Positions 27,497 through 36,237 of a stretch of 64,000 nucleotides of DNA are shown here, piece by piece. The notes below the pieces were generated by a model, which ran no database searches, had not been told where the DNA came from, and was given only the letters and a program-made list of their open reading frames with translations. Positions within the stretch are counted from its first letter, which is position 1. Each line of letters begins with the position of its first letter. Source of the stretch: an uncultured Myxococcales bacterium (GTDB lineage Bacteria; Myxococcota_A; UBA9042); assembly GCA_903840165.1 (NCBI GenBank), contig CAIMEY010000029.1:62001-126000 (forward strand). Direction: 5' to 3'. The position numbers and the translations under genes were made by a program.

Positions 27497-28267
27497 ATGA
27501 AGACGCTCGCTCACTGGCAGTTACCGCTGTTTCCCCTTGTTTTCCTTAGCATTGTATCGCTATGCCCGGCCTGTGGTAGTAGGCAGAAGGTAGCGGACAA
27601 GACTGCCATCGGTGTTGAGGTGCCCCCAGAAGCCGGTGCCGACCAAGGGGAGACCACGCCCCAAGGCAAAGTCAGCATTACGGATGCGGAAATGAAGGCG
27701 GCGGCCAAGGCGGCCAAGCGCGCGCAGCGGTTGAGGCAACGTCCGGCTTCGTCTTCGGCCAATCAGGCCGGTCGCCGCGGGATGGCGGCGCCCAAGACGG
27801 CACCCGAAGAGCCTGATGATCCAGCAGATCCGGCGGAAACCAAGGCGAGCAACCTGCCGCCGGAGGAAGAGGATTTGCCGCGCGATCCCAGTCCGCCGAG
27901 CCATGTGCCCGCGCCTGCTGACGTCGCTTCTGCGCCGCCTGTGGCCGAGTGTCAGCCAAGTGGTCTTTGCGCCGTGGTTTTGCACGCGGGAACGGGGGCC
28001 ATTCACCCCACACCGGGGTCCAAGGTCGTCGTGCACTATTCGGGTTGGACGACAAATGGTAAAATGTTTGATAGTTCCGTGGTTCGCGGTGTTCCGCTGC
28101 GGATAGGCCTGGGCAACGTCATCCCAGGCTGGCGCGAAGGCGTGATGCACATGGTCGTCGGCGAGAAACGCCGCTTGTGGATTCCGGAAAAGCTGGCCTA
28201 TGCCGGTCGAGCGGGTGCCCCAGCGGGTCCCTTGGTCTTTGACGTGGAGTTGCTGAGAATCGAATAG
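27497..28267 (+). CDS. Lipoprotein FKBP-type peptidyl-prolyl cis-trans isomerase
   Basis: A 256 aa envelope isomerase. ATG 27497 gives a signal ending in the lipobox SLCPACGSRQ; the track start 27308 is an artefact. A linker of about 120 residues rich in Lys/Ala then Pro/Ala/Glu follows. The C-terminal 95 residues are an FKBP domain: GSKVVVHYSGWTTNGKMFDS, VPLRIGLGNVIPGWREGVMH, MVVGEKRRLWIPEKLAYAGR, PLVFDVELLRIE. Drug- and proline-pocket residues typical of the family (Tyr, Phe, Asp, Val-Ile-Pro-Gly-Trp) are present. It should accelerate folding of periplasmic or surface proteins. Confidence 0.93.
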   Translation: MKTLAHWQLPLFPLVFLSIVSLCPACGSRQKVADKTAIGVEVPPEAGADQGETTPQGKVSITDAEMKAAAKAAKRAQRLRQRPASSSANQAGRRGMAAPKTAPEEPDDPADPAETKASNLPPEEEDLPRDPSPPSHVPAPADVASAPPVAECQPSGLCAVVLHAGTGAIHPTPGSKVVVHYSGWTTNGKMFDSSVVRGVPLRIGLGNVIPGWREGVMHMVVGEKRRLWIPEKLAYAGRAGAPAGPLVFDVELLRIE

Positions 28268-28351
28268 CTCTGGGCGACGAGCGTGCGGTTTGTCCTTGAA
28301 AACGAAGGATTTTACCTGCATAGCGAGCACCAGCGGCACAGGAGCCATGCC

Positions 28352-29668
28352 ATGCGCTGTTCTAGCGTCTGCCCGCGCACAGGGCGTGCGAACGACCGAT
28401 CCCCGCCAACCCTAAGTAAATACCGGGGATTCTTAGCCAGTAACTACCTTGGCTTGGGGCTATTGATCACCGTGTGGCTGGGCGCGTGCGGCAATTCGAC
28501 GACGCCAACGGCCTCGCTGAGCACGCAGGGAAAGGCGGACTCCGTCAATTCTTTGGAAACAGGCGACAATTCAAGTGACGCCAATGCAACCGATGTCCCC
28601 TCGACCGCCGACACCGGCTCTTCCGGCGAGGACGCCACGGGTGACCAGGCGACGGCAGACGCAACCATTGAAAATAACGAAATAGATGTCGCTGCTGAGG
28701 ATATCCCGGCCGATGGACAGGACGCGGACCTGGACGCCAGCCAGCCCCCGGTCGATGCCCTGGACCCACAGGATGGGACTGACGTAACCTCGCTTAATGA
28801 CGCCGCAATCGACACCACGGCCGACGTTGTTGGCCCTGCGGACGTGCCTGCCTGGGACGCCGGCCCCGCCGATGTAGTCGTCGACGCTGGCCCGGCCGCG
28901 TTGGGGCCCCTTACCGCGCCACTGCAGACGGCCGATGACGTTGCCAATCTTGTGCGCGCCCACCTGGTTGTGGCCGATGGCGTGCGCACCGTCGTCGAAA
29001 AGCAATATAGCAAAGGCAACGGCAACTGCCCAGGTTTCATGACAAAATTGGCGGACACCTATCTGGACGACTGGATCAACGCCTGCACGGTGACCAAGGA
29101 CAGCTATATCGTTGATGTCATGGGAAGTTGGCAGCTCAACTACACCGATCCGTGCGTCGCCGCGGCCCACCACCTGTATACGCTCAAGACGACGGGCGCG
29201 ACCTTCAAGGGCAAAGACAATGGCGTCAATGCGGATTTGGCGTTTGACGTGGCGATGAACGTCGACGCCAGCGACGCCGGCGTGGTCTACACGTGGCAAG
29301 GCAAAGCACAATTCAAAAAGTTGCCCAGCACTTGGCTACCCGACACGGCGGGCGTCCTGGCTGGCCACGTGATCACGGGCGTGAGCGCCCAGCGCCAGGG
29401 CAGCCTCAGCGGCGGCACAACCCTGAGTGGCTGGGTGGACATTGATGGGAAAGCTGGTCAATTCTTTACAGATCAGCCGATCATCTGGGCCGGCCCTGCG
29501 TGTGCCAACCCCGCAAGCGGCGTTCTGCGCATTCAAGGCCAAAGCACTGTTGTGATTACGTTTGCTGCCGGCAGCACCTGCGCCAAGCCAACCTGGACGC
29601 GCGATGGCCTAGCCCAAGGCGACCTCAGCCTTCAGTGGGCCGCATGGCCAAGCCATTGCAATAACTAG
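28352..29668 (+). CDS. Asp-rich-linker lipoprotein, unknown function
   Basis: ATG 28352 follows GGAG by 7 nt and gives 438 aa; the signal anchor ends in a lipobox (ITVWLGACGNSTT). The N-region of about 30 residues is long. Residues 45-200 are an acidic, disordered tract of Asp/Ala/Thr (DAGPADVVVDAGPAALG). The folded part begins near LTAPLQTADDVANLVRAHLV and is beta-rich with four or more conserved-looking cysteines (NGNCPGF, NACTVT, DPCVAA, GPACANP). No family recognised. Convergent with the next gene with only two bases between stops. Confidence 0.78.
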   Translation: MRCSSVCPRTGRANDRSPPTLSKYRGFLASNYLGLGLLITVWLGACGNSTTPTASLSTQGKADSVNSLETGDNSSDANATDVPSTADTGSSGEDATGDQATADATIENNEIDVAAEDIPADGQDADLDASQPPVDALDPQDGTDVTSLNDAAIDTTADVVGPADVPAWDAGPADVVVDAGPAALGPLTAPLQTADDVANLVRAHLVVADGVRTVVEKQYSKGNGNCPGFMTKLADTYLDDWINACTVTKDSYIVDVMGSWQLNYTDPCVAAAHHLYTLKTTGATFKGKDNGVNADLAFDVAMNVDASDAGVVYTWQGKAQFKKLPSTWLPDTAGVLAGHVITGVSAQRQGSLSGGTTLSGWVDIDGKAGQFFTDQPIIWAGPACANPASGVLRIQGQSTVVITFAAGSTCAKPTWTRDGLAQGDLSLQWAAWPSHCNN

Positions 29669-29670
29669 CT

Positions 29671-30498
29671 TTATGGCTGAAGCGCCGTCGCCGGCAAGGT
29701 CCAGGTGCCATCGACCGGGCCAAAGGCCACTTGCACGCGCCCCAGGGAACCAACGTCGAGCCAGACGGTACCGAGTAGCCTGTACGGAATGACAAATTCG
29801 ACCTGCTGACCGGTCTTGAACTTGTCGACCGCTTGATTCGCCAGTTGCTGCAAGACGCCGAGAAGCACCGTCGGGCCAAAGGAAAACCTTGCTGTGACGG
29901 TGAGTTGACTTGCCTGAACCACCTGAGGCATGGTGAAACTCGGTGTACCGCCCTGCAGCAGGGTCACGCCTGAAGCGACTAAGAAATTGGTGCTCGCGTT
30001 CTGAAAATCGCTCAGGGATTTGATGTCGGACGCTTTGGAGACGCAGTCGCCAGGACCCGGCTGACCCGTGCAACCCGGCTGATCGGCAGCACAAAAGACC
30101 ACGCAGGCGGCCCCTAGGGCGGTCTGGCTCTTGTCCGGAAAGACGGTCGCTGCGGTGAGCAATTGGGCGACGGGAATAGGAAAGTTATTGGGATTATTCA
30201 CAGAAAAGTGCAGATCAAAGGCCACCGCCATCTGCGCGACACTCGGCGGCGAACCAAAGGCGGCAGCACAGGCCACGGCAGCGGAGCCCGGCAGTAGCAC
30301 GTCCGGCACAACCTGCGGGCAATAGTAGGCTGCCATCATGGACTTAGACGGCGCCTGCACCAACACGGCATCCTGATACGCCACGGTCGGCATGGAAGGA
30401 ACCTGCGTAGTGGCAGCCACTTGCGCCGCCTGCTGCAGCAGTTCGCAATGACTCAGCAGCAGCGGCAGGATCAGAAGACCTAAGACATTGTATCGCAT
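29671..30498 (-). CDS. LEA2/WHy-domain-like lipoprotein
   Basis: A 275 aa minus-strand lipoprotein. ATG 30498 follows GGAGACACATCACG and gives MRYNVLGLLILPLLLSHCEL with lipobox LSHC; the track start 30756 adds 86 residues. The body contains the LEA14/WHy hallmark (VAFDLHFSVNNPNNFPIPVA) and a second hydrophobic beta block (VVQASQLTVTARFSFGPTVL). Two cysteine pairs lie in an insertion (CVVFCAADQPGCTGQPGPGDC). WHy domains are found in stress-protective and outer-membrane lipoproteins; a role in envelope protection is inference. Confidence 0.75.
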   Translation of the reverse strand: MRYNVLGLLILPLLLSHCELLQQAAQVAATTQVPSMPTVAYQDAVLVQAPSKSMMAAYYCPQVVPDVLLPGSAAVACAAAFGSPPSVAQMAVAFDLHFSVNNPNNFPIPVAQLLTAATVFPDKSQTALGAACVVFCAADQPGCTGQPGPGDCVSKASDIKSLSDFQNASTNFLVASGVTLLQGGTPSFTMPQVVQASQLTVTARFSFGPTVLLGVLQQLANQAVDKFKTGQQVEFVIPYRLLGTVWLDVGSLGRVQVAFGPVDGTWTLPATALQP

Positions 30499-30807
30499 CG
30501 TGATGTGTCTCCTCGCCTGCAGCGACAGCGTCCTCAGTGTTGCGGTCACTGCGGCCGCCGTCAAGGGCTGGGGCTGGGTCGGCCTGGGTTGATTGGCCGG
30601 GCCGATCGCGGTTTTATCAATAGCAATCGAGTGGATACGCAGGTGTCTGGCGAAGCTCCACGCTCGATGCCCCGCCAGTGCTGCCTGACCGTGCGGGGTA
30701 AGCAGGCGGCATCCCTGCCTGAGATCGAGCACTTTGCCGTGGGTTGCCGAGGACAAGCCGCCCCGATACAGTGACGGCCGCGGCCAGCGTTGCCGCTAGG
30801 CGGTCGG
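30499..30807. other. 309-nt divergent intergenic region
   Basis: Lies between the LEA2-like lipoprotein (minus) and the unknown plus-strand gene. No repeat, RNA or convincing promoter was seen. Track ORFs here are shadows or upstream extensions. Confidence 0.4.
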
Positions 30808-31695
30808 ATGTCGACAACCGGTGTGCAGGTAGATTTACGCAGTGCACGCAACCGGTTACGCAATGCGTTGCCGACGGTACCGGGGGTGGATGCCCTGCTG
30901 CATTGGCTCGACGGTGTGCCGACGGGAACGGTGGCCCAAGAAAGTGCGATGCACCTGAGCGCGTCCGTCTCAGCAAATATCCAACGAATTTCCTTGTATG
31001 CCTGGGCTGCTGCGCCGGCCCTGGTGGCGCGGACGGCGCGATTCCTGGCCGAGGCCGAGGTCAGCGAAACAGAAATGCTGCGTTTTGCCGCCGCCTTTGG
31101 TGCCCTGGAGCCCGATCGCGTGGGCTCGTGGATCGAAATTGGGCCCCTGGGCATCGACGGCGGCTGGATCATGCCTGGCCCGATCGACCTGCAACAAGCG
31201 CAAACGTTTCTGCCCCCTGGCAGTCCGCGCGACAATCTCCTGGCCTGGGCCCGGCGCCACGACATCAGCAATTGCCTGCAACTACGCAGAGCTGTTGGTG
31301 AACAAGCGGCCTACAGTGAGGTACTTCTGCCCATGCCGGCCGGCGACCCGCGCCACCAGATGGCTATGGCCATGCAGGCGATCGAGGCCATGGGTGCAGA
31401 GCCGATCCCCCTTGAGATTCGTCAGGATATGCTGCGCCTAAACCGAGGCCCGGTTCTGCTGTCGGCGTGGCTGGTGCCCGATGGCCTAGCCAAGGTTGGC
31501 GTGCAACTGCCCGGTCCAGCGCCAGAATTGCAGACTTTGCTGTTGCAGGCCATCGCTCAGCCGGAATCGGACCTGGACCTGTTTACAGCCGCACTAGGCG
31601 CAAACGGCCCAGATCGCATAGAAATTCAAGAGCTTGCTTCCGGTCTTGACGTCGAACTCCACTTCGACCTCAGCGACCTAGCGCCAACCGATTGA
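30808..31695 (+). CDS. Protein of unknown function
   Basis: A 295 aa predicted cytoplasmic protein. ATG 30808 (MSTTGVQVDLRSARNRLRNA) is preferred to TTG 30790. There are two halves: a helical first part (VPGVDALLHWLDGVPTGTVA, ARTARFLAEAEVSETEMLRF) and a second part with paired beta strands (GSWIEIGPLGIDGGWIMPGP, LLSAWLVPDGLAKVGVQLPG). No signal peptide, metal motif or nucleotide-binding motif was found. It precedes a DUF2505-like gene by 21 nt, so the two may form an operon with the nadC group. Confidence 0.7.
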   Translation: MSTTGVQVDLRSARNRLRNALPTVPGVDALLHWLDGVPTGTVAQESAMHLSASVSANIQRISLYAWAAAPALVARTARFLAEAEVSETEMLRFAAAFGALEPDRVGSWIEIGPLGIDGGWIMPGPIDLQQAQTFLPPGSPRDNLLAWARRHDISNCLQLRRAVGEQAAYSEVLLPMPAGDPRHQMAMAMQAIEAMGAEPIPLEIRQDMLRLNRGPVLLSAWLVPDGLAKVGVQLPGPAPELQTLLLQAIAQPESDLDLFTAALGANGPDRIEIQELASGLDVELHFDLSDLAPTD

Positions 31696-31716
31696 CCTCG
31701 CCCATCAAGGAGCCCC

Positions 31717-32232
31717 ATGCAGTTCAAAGTGGAACACAGATACCGCGGCATTACTCTTGCGGATTTTGAGACGCTGTATTTTGACGAAGCGTACAACGAG
31801 GCCCAGTGCCTCGCCGTTCGGCTGCAACGGACCCTGGTGGCGCGAACGCTGCAAAACGGCCGCCTGCATCGGGAGGTCAAAGTGTCGCCCGACCGCGAGA
31901 TTCCACCCGCGGCACAGAAGATCCTTGGCGGTGCACGGATCGAATATACCGAACACCTGGATTATCAAGCCGGAACGTACCGCGGCACGTGGAAGACGAT
32001 TTCTTCCCTGCTGACCGACAAAGTCCTGTCCAGCGGCACCTTTTCCTTTCGCCAGCAGGGCGATGTGGTCGTGCGGACCTTGGAAGGCACGGTCGACGTC
32101 AAGATCATGCTGGTCGGCTCGGTGGTGGAAAAGTTCATCGTCGCCGACGTGGAAAAGTCCTATCAGCAGGCGTTCGAATACGGTCAAGCATGGATTACGC
32201 AAGGCAAAGCCATTGGCACGCCGCTCACCTAG
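31717..32232 (+). CDS. DUF2505-like (SRPBCC/START-fold) protein
   Basis: A 171 aa protein with a good ribosome-binding site (AAGGAGCCCC). The start FKVEHRYRGITLADFETLYF and the later alternation of strands (TFSFRQQGDVVVRTLEGTVD, VKIMLVGSVVEKFIVADVEK) match the DUF2505 family, small proteins predicted to adopt a lipid/ligand-binding helix-grip fold. No signal peptide, so cytoplasmic. It ends 85 nt before nadC. The ligand is unknown. Confidence 0.75.
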   Translation: MQFKVEHRYRGITLADFETLYFDEAYNEAQCLAVRLQRTLVARTLQNGRLHREVKVSPDREIPPAAQKILGGARIEYTEHLDYQAGTYRGTWKTISSLLTDKVLSSGTFSFRQQGDVVVRTLEGTVDVKIMLVGSVVEKFIVADVEKSYQQAFEYGQAWITQGKAIGTPLT

Positions 32233-32317
32233 GCGCAGGCGATGGCCGGTGACTGCGTCGCGCATCTAGGTCATTTTCACCAATCATGACGTAGCGTTCA
32301 CCCATCAGGAGCACCGC

Positions 32318-33169
32318 ATGTGGTGGCAGAGTCCGGGCATTCGCGCCCTGATCGAGTTGGCGCTGGCCGAAGACGTTGGGACCGGCGATCACGCCAGTGA
32401 AGCAACCTTGGCACCGCAGCGACAGGGACACGCGGAGGTCCGGGCGAAATCCGCGGCAATTCTGGCCGGTGCGCCCCTGTTTGCACAAATCATGCAAAGG
32501 GTGGATCCGCAGATTACTGTTGAGCTTTTGGCCGAAGAAGGACAGGCGCTTGAGCCCGGTCAGGTGGTGTTGCGCCTGAGCGGGCCCTTGGCTTCGATCC
32601 TGACGGCTGAGAGAACGGCCCTGAACTTTCTCCAACGATTGTCTGGGATTGCTACGCAGACGCGACAGTATGTGCTGGCGTGTCAGCCGCACAAGGCGAG
32701 AATCACGGATACACGAAAGACCTTGCCGGGTTACAGAGCGTTGGACAAGTACGCTGTGCGCATGGGCGGCGGTTGCAACCATCGCACCGCGTTGGATGCC
32801 GGGATTCTTATCAAAGAAAATCATACAGTTGCAGCAGGCTCTGTAGCCCGAGCGGTGGAACTGGCGCGCGGGGTCGGTTCACACCTTTTGCGGGTCGAGG
32901 TCGAGGTTGAAGACCTGCACGACTTAGAAGCCGCGCTGCAGGCCGGGGCTGAGATCGTCCTGTTGGACAACATGGATCTGCTGCAATTACAAGAATGTGT
33001 GGCGCTCAATGCCGGTCGCGCCAAGCTCGAAGCCAGTGGCAACATGACGCTCCTGCGGGTGGCCGCGGTGGCCGCTACGGGCGTGGACTTTATCTCCGTG
33101 GGTGCGCTGACGCACTCTGTGATAGCTGCCGATTTTTCCTTGCGAATTCTCGCCAACCATGTGCAGTGA
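32318..33169 (+). CDS. nadC: Nicotinate-nucleotide pyrophosphorylase (carboxylating)
   Basis: NadC converts quinolinate and PRPP to nicotinate mononucleotide in de novo NAD synthesis. The 283 aa protein shows the family throughout: LIELALAEDVGTGDHASEAT, LTAERTALNFLQRLSGIATQ, the catalytic RITDTRKTLPGYRALDKYAV, MGGGCNHRTALDAGILIKEN, VEVEVEDLHDLEAALQAGAE and the C-terminal ASGNMTLLRVAAVAATGVDF. Three bases separate its stop from birA. nadA and nadB are not in the window. Confidence 0.97.
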   Translation: MWWQSPGIRALIELALAEDVGTGDHASEATLAPQRQGHAEVRAKSAAILAGAPLFAQIMQRVDPQITVELLAEEGQALEPGQVVLRLSGPLASILTAERTALNFLQRLSGIATQTRQYVLACQPHKARITDTRKTLPGYRALDKYAVRMGGGCNHRTALDAGILIKENHTVAAGSVARAVELARGVGSHLLRVEVEVEDLHDLEAALQAGAEIVLLDNMDLLQLQECVALNAGRAKLEASGNMTLLRVAAVAATGVDFISVGALTHSVIAADFSLRILANHVQ

Positions 33170-33172
33170 GCC

Positions 33173-34021
33173 ATGCCTGACCTGCCGGCCCAAGCGCCAC
33201 CTCCCCTGGGACCTGAGTGGCTGCCTGCACTGCTGCTAGGCGAAGTAGACTCGACCCAGACGCGATTATCATTAGATTTCAGCCGATTCCCATCGACCGA
33301 CTCACGGTGGCGCCTGTGCTTGGCCCGCAGTCAGACCCAAGGCGTCGGGCGCAGTGGCGCGCGGTGGCTGGCTCCGGTAGACAGTGCGCTGCTGATGACG
33401 ATTGGCGCGCAACTCATTATTTCGCCAAGTATTCTTCCGCGTGCATCTCTGGTGGCAGGCCTAGCTGTGGCGCAGACTTTGGTCCGGCTAGGCGCGAGCG
33501 TTCGCATCAAATGGCCTAATGATCTGATGGTATTGCACCAAAACCGCTGGCTCAAACTAGGCGGCATCCTGTGCCAAATGCTGGCGGGACCGCGCGGGGA
33601 TCCCATTTGGTTGTGCGGCCTTGGCCTCAATGTCTCGCAGGTGGACCCGAGCTTGGCTGGGCACGCCATCGCCTTGCAGGACCTGGGCATTCAAGTGCCG
33701 ATTCCTGAGCTGGCAGGCACCCTTGCCCAGGCCATACGCCAGCAATTCCTAGCTTGGCAGCAACGCGGCGGGGCGCTGGACGTTGCGGCGACCCAAGCGC
33801 ACTTGTGTTTCCTTGGTGATTCCGTCAGTTTGGACTGTGGTGGTCCCCTGCCTTTGCGCGCAGTGCTAGTGGGCATCGACCACCAAGGGGCGCTCATTGT
33901 GCGCAACAGCCAGCAATCCTTAACAACTTGCACGCCCCTGCATATTGCCGCGAGCTTTGGCTCCCCCGGGTGGCAGCCTCGGGGAACGGACGGCATAAGT
34001 TGCGCAACTTCAGACAGGTAA
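33173..34021 (+). CDS. birA: Biotin--[biotin carboxyl-carrier] ligase (monofunctional BirA)
   Basis: Biotin protein ligase attaches biotin to BCCP lysines through biotinyl-AMP. It is 282 aa with the catalytic core: LLGEVDSTQTRL (biotin-binding), SQTQGVGRSGARWLAP (the GxGRxGxxW loop), IKWPNDLM (family signature), LKLGGILCQM and LCGLGLNV, then a C-terminal SH3-like domain (AVLVGIDHQGALIVRNS). The N-terminal helix-turn-helix of E. coli BirA is missing, so it should not repress biotin genes. Organised as nadC-birA-oligopeptidase with very short gaps. Confidence 0.94.
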   Translation: MPDLPAQAPPPLGPEWLPALLLGEVDSTQTRLSLDFSRFPSTDSRWRLCLARSQTQGVGRSGARWLAPVDSALLMTIGAQLIISPSILPRASLVAGLAVAQTLVRLGASVRIKWPNDLMVLHQNRWLKLGGILCQMLAGPRGDPIWLCGLGLNVSQVDPSLAGHAIALQDLGIQVPIPELAGTLAQAIRQQFLAWQQRGGALDVAATQAHLCFLGDSVSLDCGGPLPLRAVLVGIDHQGALIVRNSQQSLTTCTPLHIAASFGSPGWQPRGTDGISCATSDR

Positions 34022-34048
34022 ACCATCGCTTTGCCTGACAGGATAGCC

Positions 34049-36148
34049 ATGACCGCAACCGACAATCCTCTGCTAAACCACGCCTATCACGGCGGTATTC
34101 CTGACTTTACGGCCATCACGGCTGATCATGTCGTGCCGGCGCTGACCACGCTGCTGCAGCAGGCGAGGACGGAATTGACTCAGCTGGCCAAACTGGGGCC
34201 CGAAGAACTCCCGGAATTGCTTGATGGTCTTGAGGTAGTTGGCGATGGCCTGGGTCGGGCTTGGGGCGTGGTCGATCACATCCTGGCCGTGCGCGACAGT
34301 GAGCCGATGCGGCAGGCTCAAGAAGCGCTGCAAGCCGACGTGGTGGCCTTTAGCCTGGAGATTGGCCAAAATAGCGATATTTTTCGCACATTTACTGCAG
34401 CATCAGCCCAGTTGGAGACGCTAAGTGCGGCCGACGCGAGGACCGTGACCCAACAGCTGTTGGCGGCGCGCTTGGCGGGTGTTGCGCTCACCGGCGATCA
34501 AAAGGCTGAATTTTTAGGGATTCAGCAGCAGTTGGCGGAACTGAGTACGACTTTTGCCCACCACGTGCTCGATGCGACTAAGGCATTTGCGTTGGATATC
34601 AGCGATGTTGCCGAAACTGCGGGCTGGCCCAGCAGCCTGCGTCAACAAACGGCTGCCGCCTGGGCTCAAGCACACGCAACCGCTGATCATAACTGGGAAA
34701 CTGGGCCGTGGCGGGTGACCTTGGACGGTGCCTGCGTGGTCCCCGTGTTGCGCAATAGCGCGCACCGGCCTTTGCGCGAGGCCGTGTACCGGGCGTATGC
34801 AGCCAGGGCCACCAGCGGCGATCTCGATAATGCCCCGATTTTACTCATGATTCTGCACCTACGGCACCGCCAGGCCCAACTGCTGGGCTTTGCCGACTAC
34901 GCAGACCAATCGCTGGCTAGCAAGATGGCCCCGTCGGCCGGCGCTGTCGTTGAATTGCTTGAACAATTGCGGCAGTCCAGTTGGACGGCTGGACTGCAAG
35001 ACCTTGAAGATTTGCGTAGTTGGGCAAGGCAGCAGGGCGCGGCCGAGGCTGAGGCCTTGCAACCCTGGGATGTGGGGTACTGGGCCGAAAGACTTCGCGA
35101 ACAACGCTATGATTACAATGATGAAGCGCTGCGTCCCTATTTTCCCTTACCGCGGGTGCTAACGGGCTTGTTCGCCTTGGCCAAGGACCTCTTTGGCATT
35201 GAGGTGAAGGCCTGCACCCAAGCCGTGCCCTTGTGGCATCCCGACGTGCAATACTTCAACATAACAGGGCCCTTGGGTGAACCAATCGGCTCCTTTTTCC
35301 TTGACGCCTATAGCCGGCCTGCCACCAAGCGCGGCGGGGCGTGGATGAACGAATGTCTCGGTCGTTCCGCGGTGTTAGGTACACCTGGCCAGCCACGACT
35401 ACCGGTTGCCTACTTGGTGTGCAACGGCACGCCGCCCGTGGCCGGACAGCCCTCGCTGATGACCTTTGGCGAAGTCGAGACGCTGTTTCACGAATTTGGC
35501 CATGGTCTGCAGCATATGCTGACCCGCGTCGACCGCGGCCAAGTGGCCGGCATTTCCGGTATTGAATGGGACGCCGTTGAACTTCCCAGCCAATTCATGG
35601 AGAACTGGTGCTACCACGCGGGGACCATGGCGCGCATTTGCGGCCATTGGCAGACGGGCGAGGCCTTACCCCTTGATATCTTTGCAAAAATCTGTGCAGC
35701 CCGGACCTATCGCGCGGGATCAGACATGCTCCGTCAGGTGGGCTTTGCCTTAACAGACTGGCAGTTGCACAGCGGCACGCCCCCTGAGACCGCGGAGGCC
35801 GTGTTTGATTTGGCGCGACAGGTGGCCATGCGCACAGCCGCCCTGCCGCCGCTGGCCGGGGATCGCTCCCTTTGCGCATTTTCCCATATCTTTGGTGGTG
35901 GTTACGCAGCAGGATACTACAGTTACAAGTGGGCAGAAGTGCTCAGCGCCGATGCCTTTGGGGCCTTTGAGGAGGCGGGCCAGGACGACCCAACCGCGAT
36001 CGAAGAGGTGGGCCTGCGTTTTCGCGAAACAGTCCTGGCTTTAGGGGGTTCTGTGCCGCCTATGGACGTGTACGTGCAGTTTCGCGGCCGCCCACCCACC
36101 GTGGCCGCTCTGCTGCGTCATGCGGGGTTGAAGTCAGGCCCGGGGTAG
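34049..36148 (+). CDS. prlC: M3 family oligopeptidase (oligopeptidase A type)
   Basis: A cytoplasmic zinc metallopeptidase that degrades short peptides such as cleaved signal peptides. The 699 aa product is of usual length and the N-terminus (NPLLNHAYHGGIPDFTAITA) resembles E. coli OpdA/PrlC. The zinc site is VETLFHEFGHGLQHML (HEFGH), with the distal Glu in the family stretch GISGIEWDAVELPSQFMENW, and the C-terminal FGGGYAAGYYSYKWAEVLSA is typical. ATG 34049 (after AGGATAGCC) is used; the TTG at 34031 in the track adds six residues. Terminal gene of the nadC-birA group. Confidence 0.93.
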   Translation: MTATDNPLLNHAYHGGIPDFTAITADHVVPALTTLLQQARTELTQLAKLGPEELPELLDGLEVVGDGLGRAWGVVDHILAVRDSEPMRQAQEALQADVVAFSLEIGQNSDIFRTFTAASAQLETLSAADARTVTQQLLAARLAGVALTGDQKAEFLGIQQQLAELSTTFAHHVLDATKAFALDISDVAETAGWPSSLRQQTAAAWAQAHATADHNWETGPWRVTLDGACVVPVLRNSAHRPLREAVYRAYAARATSGDLDNAPILLMILHLRHRQAQLLGFADYADQSLASKMAPSAGAVVELLEQLRQSSWTAGLQDLEDLRSWARQQGAAEAEALQPWDVGYWAERLREQRYDYNDEALRPYFPLPRVLTGLFALAKDLFGIEVKACTQAVPLWHPDVQYFNITGPLGEPIGSFFLDAYSRPATKRGGAWMNECLGRSAVLGTPGQPRLPVAYLVCNGTPPVAGQPSLMTFGEVETLFHEFGHGLQHMLTRVDRGQVAGISGIEWDAVELPSQFMENWCYHAGTMARICGHWQTGEALPLDIFAKICAARTYRAGSDMLRQVGFALTDWQLHSGTPPETAEAVFDLARQVAMRTAALPPLAGDRSLCAFSHIFGGGYAAGYYSYKWAEVLSADAFGAFEEAGQDDPTAIEEVGLRFRETVLALGGSVPPMDVYVQFRGRPPTVAALLRHAGLKSGPG

Positions 36149-36237
36149 ACGCCGGTCGTGGCCCCTGGGGAGCCTGAATTGCGCCACTACCGCAGTCGTT
36201 CTTTACAAATCGTCGTTTCACTTTAGGAGGTTTCACC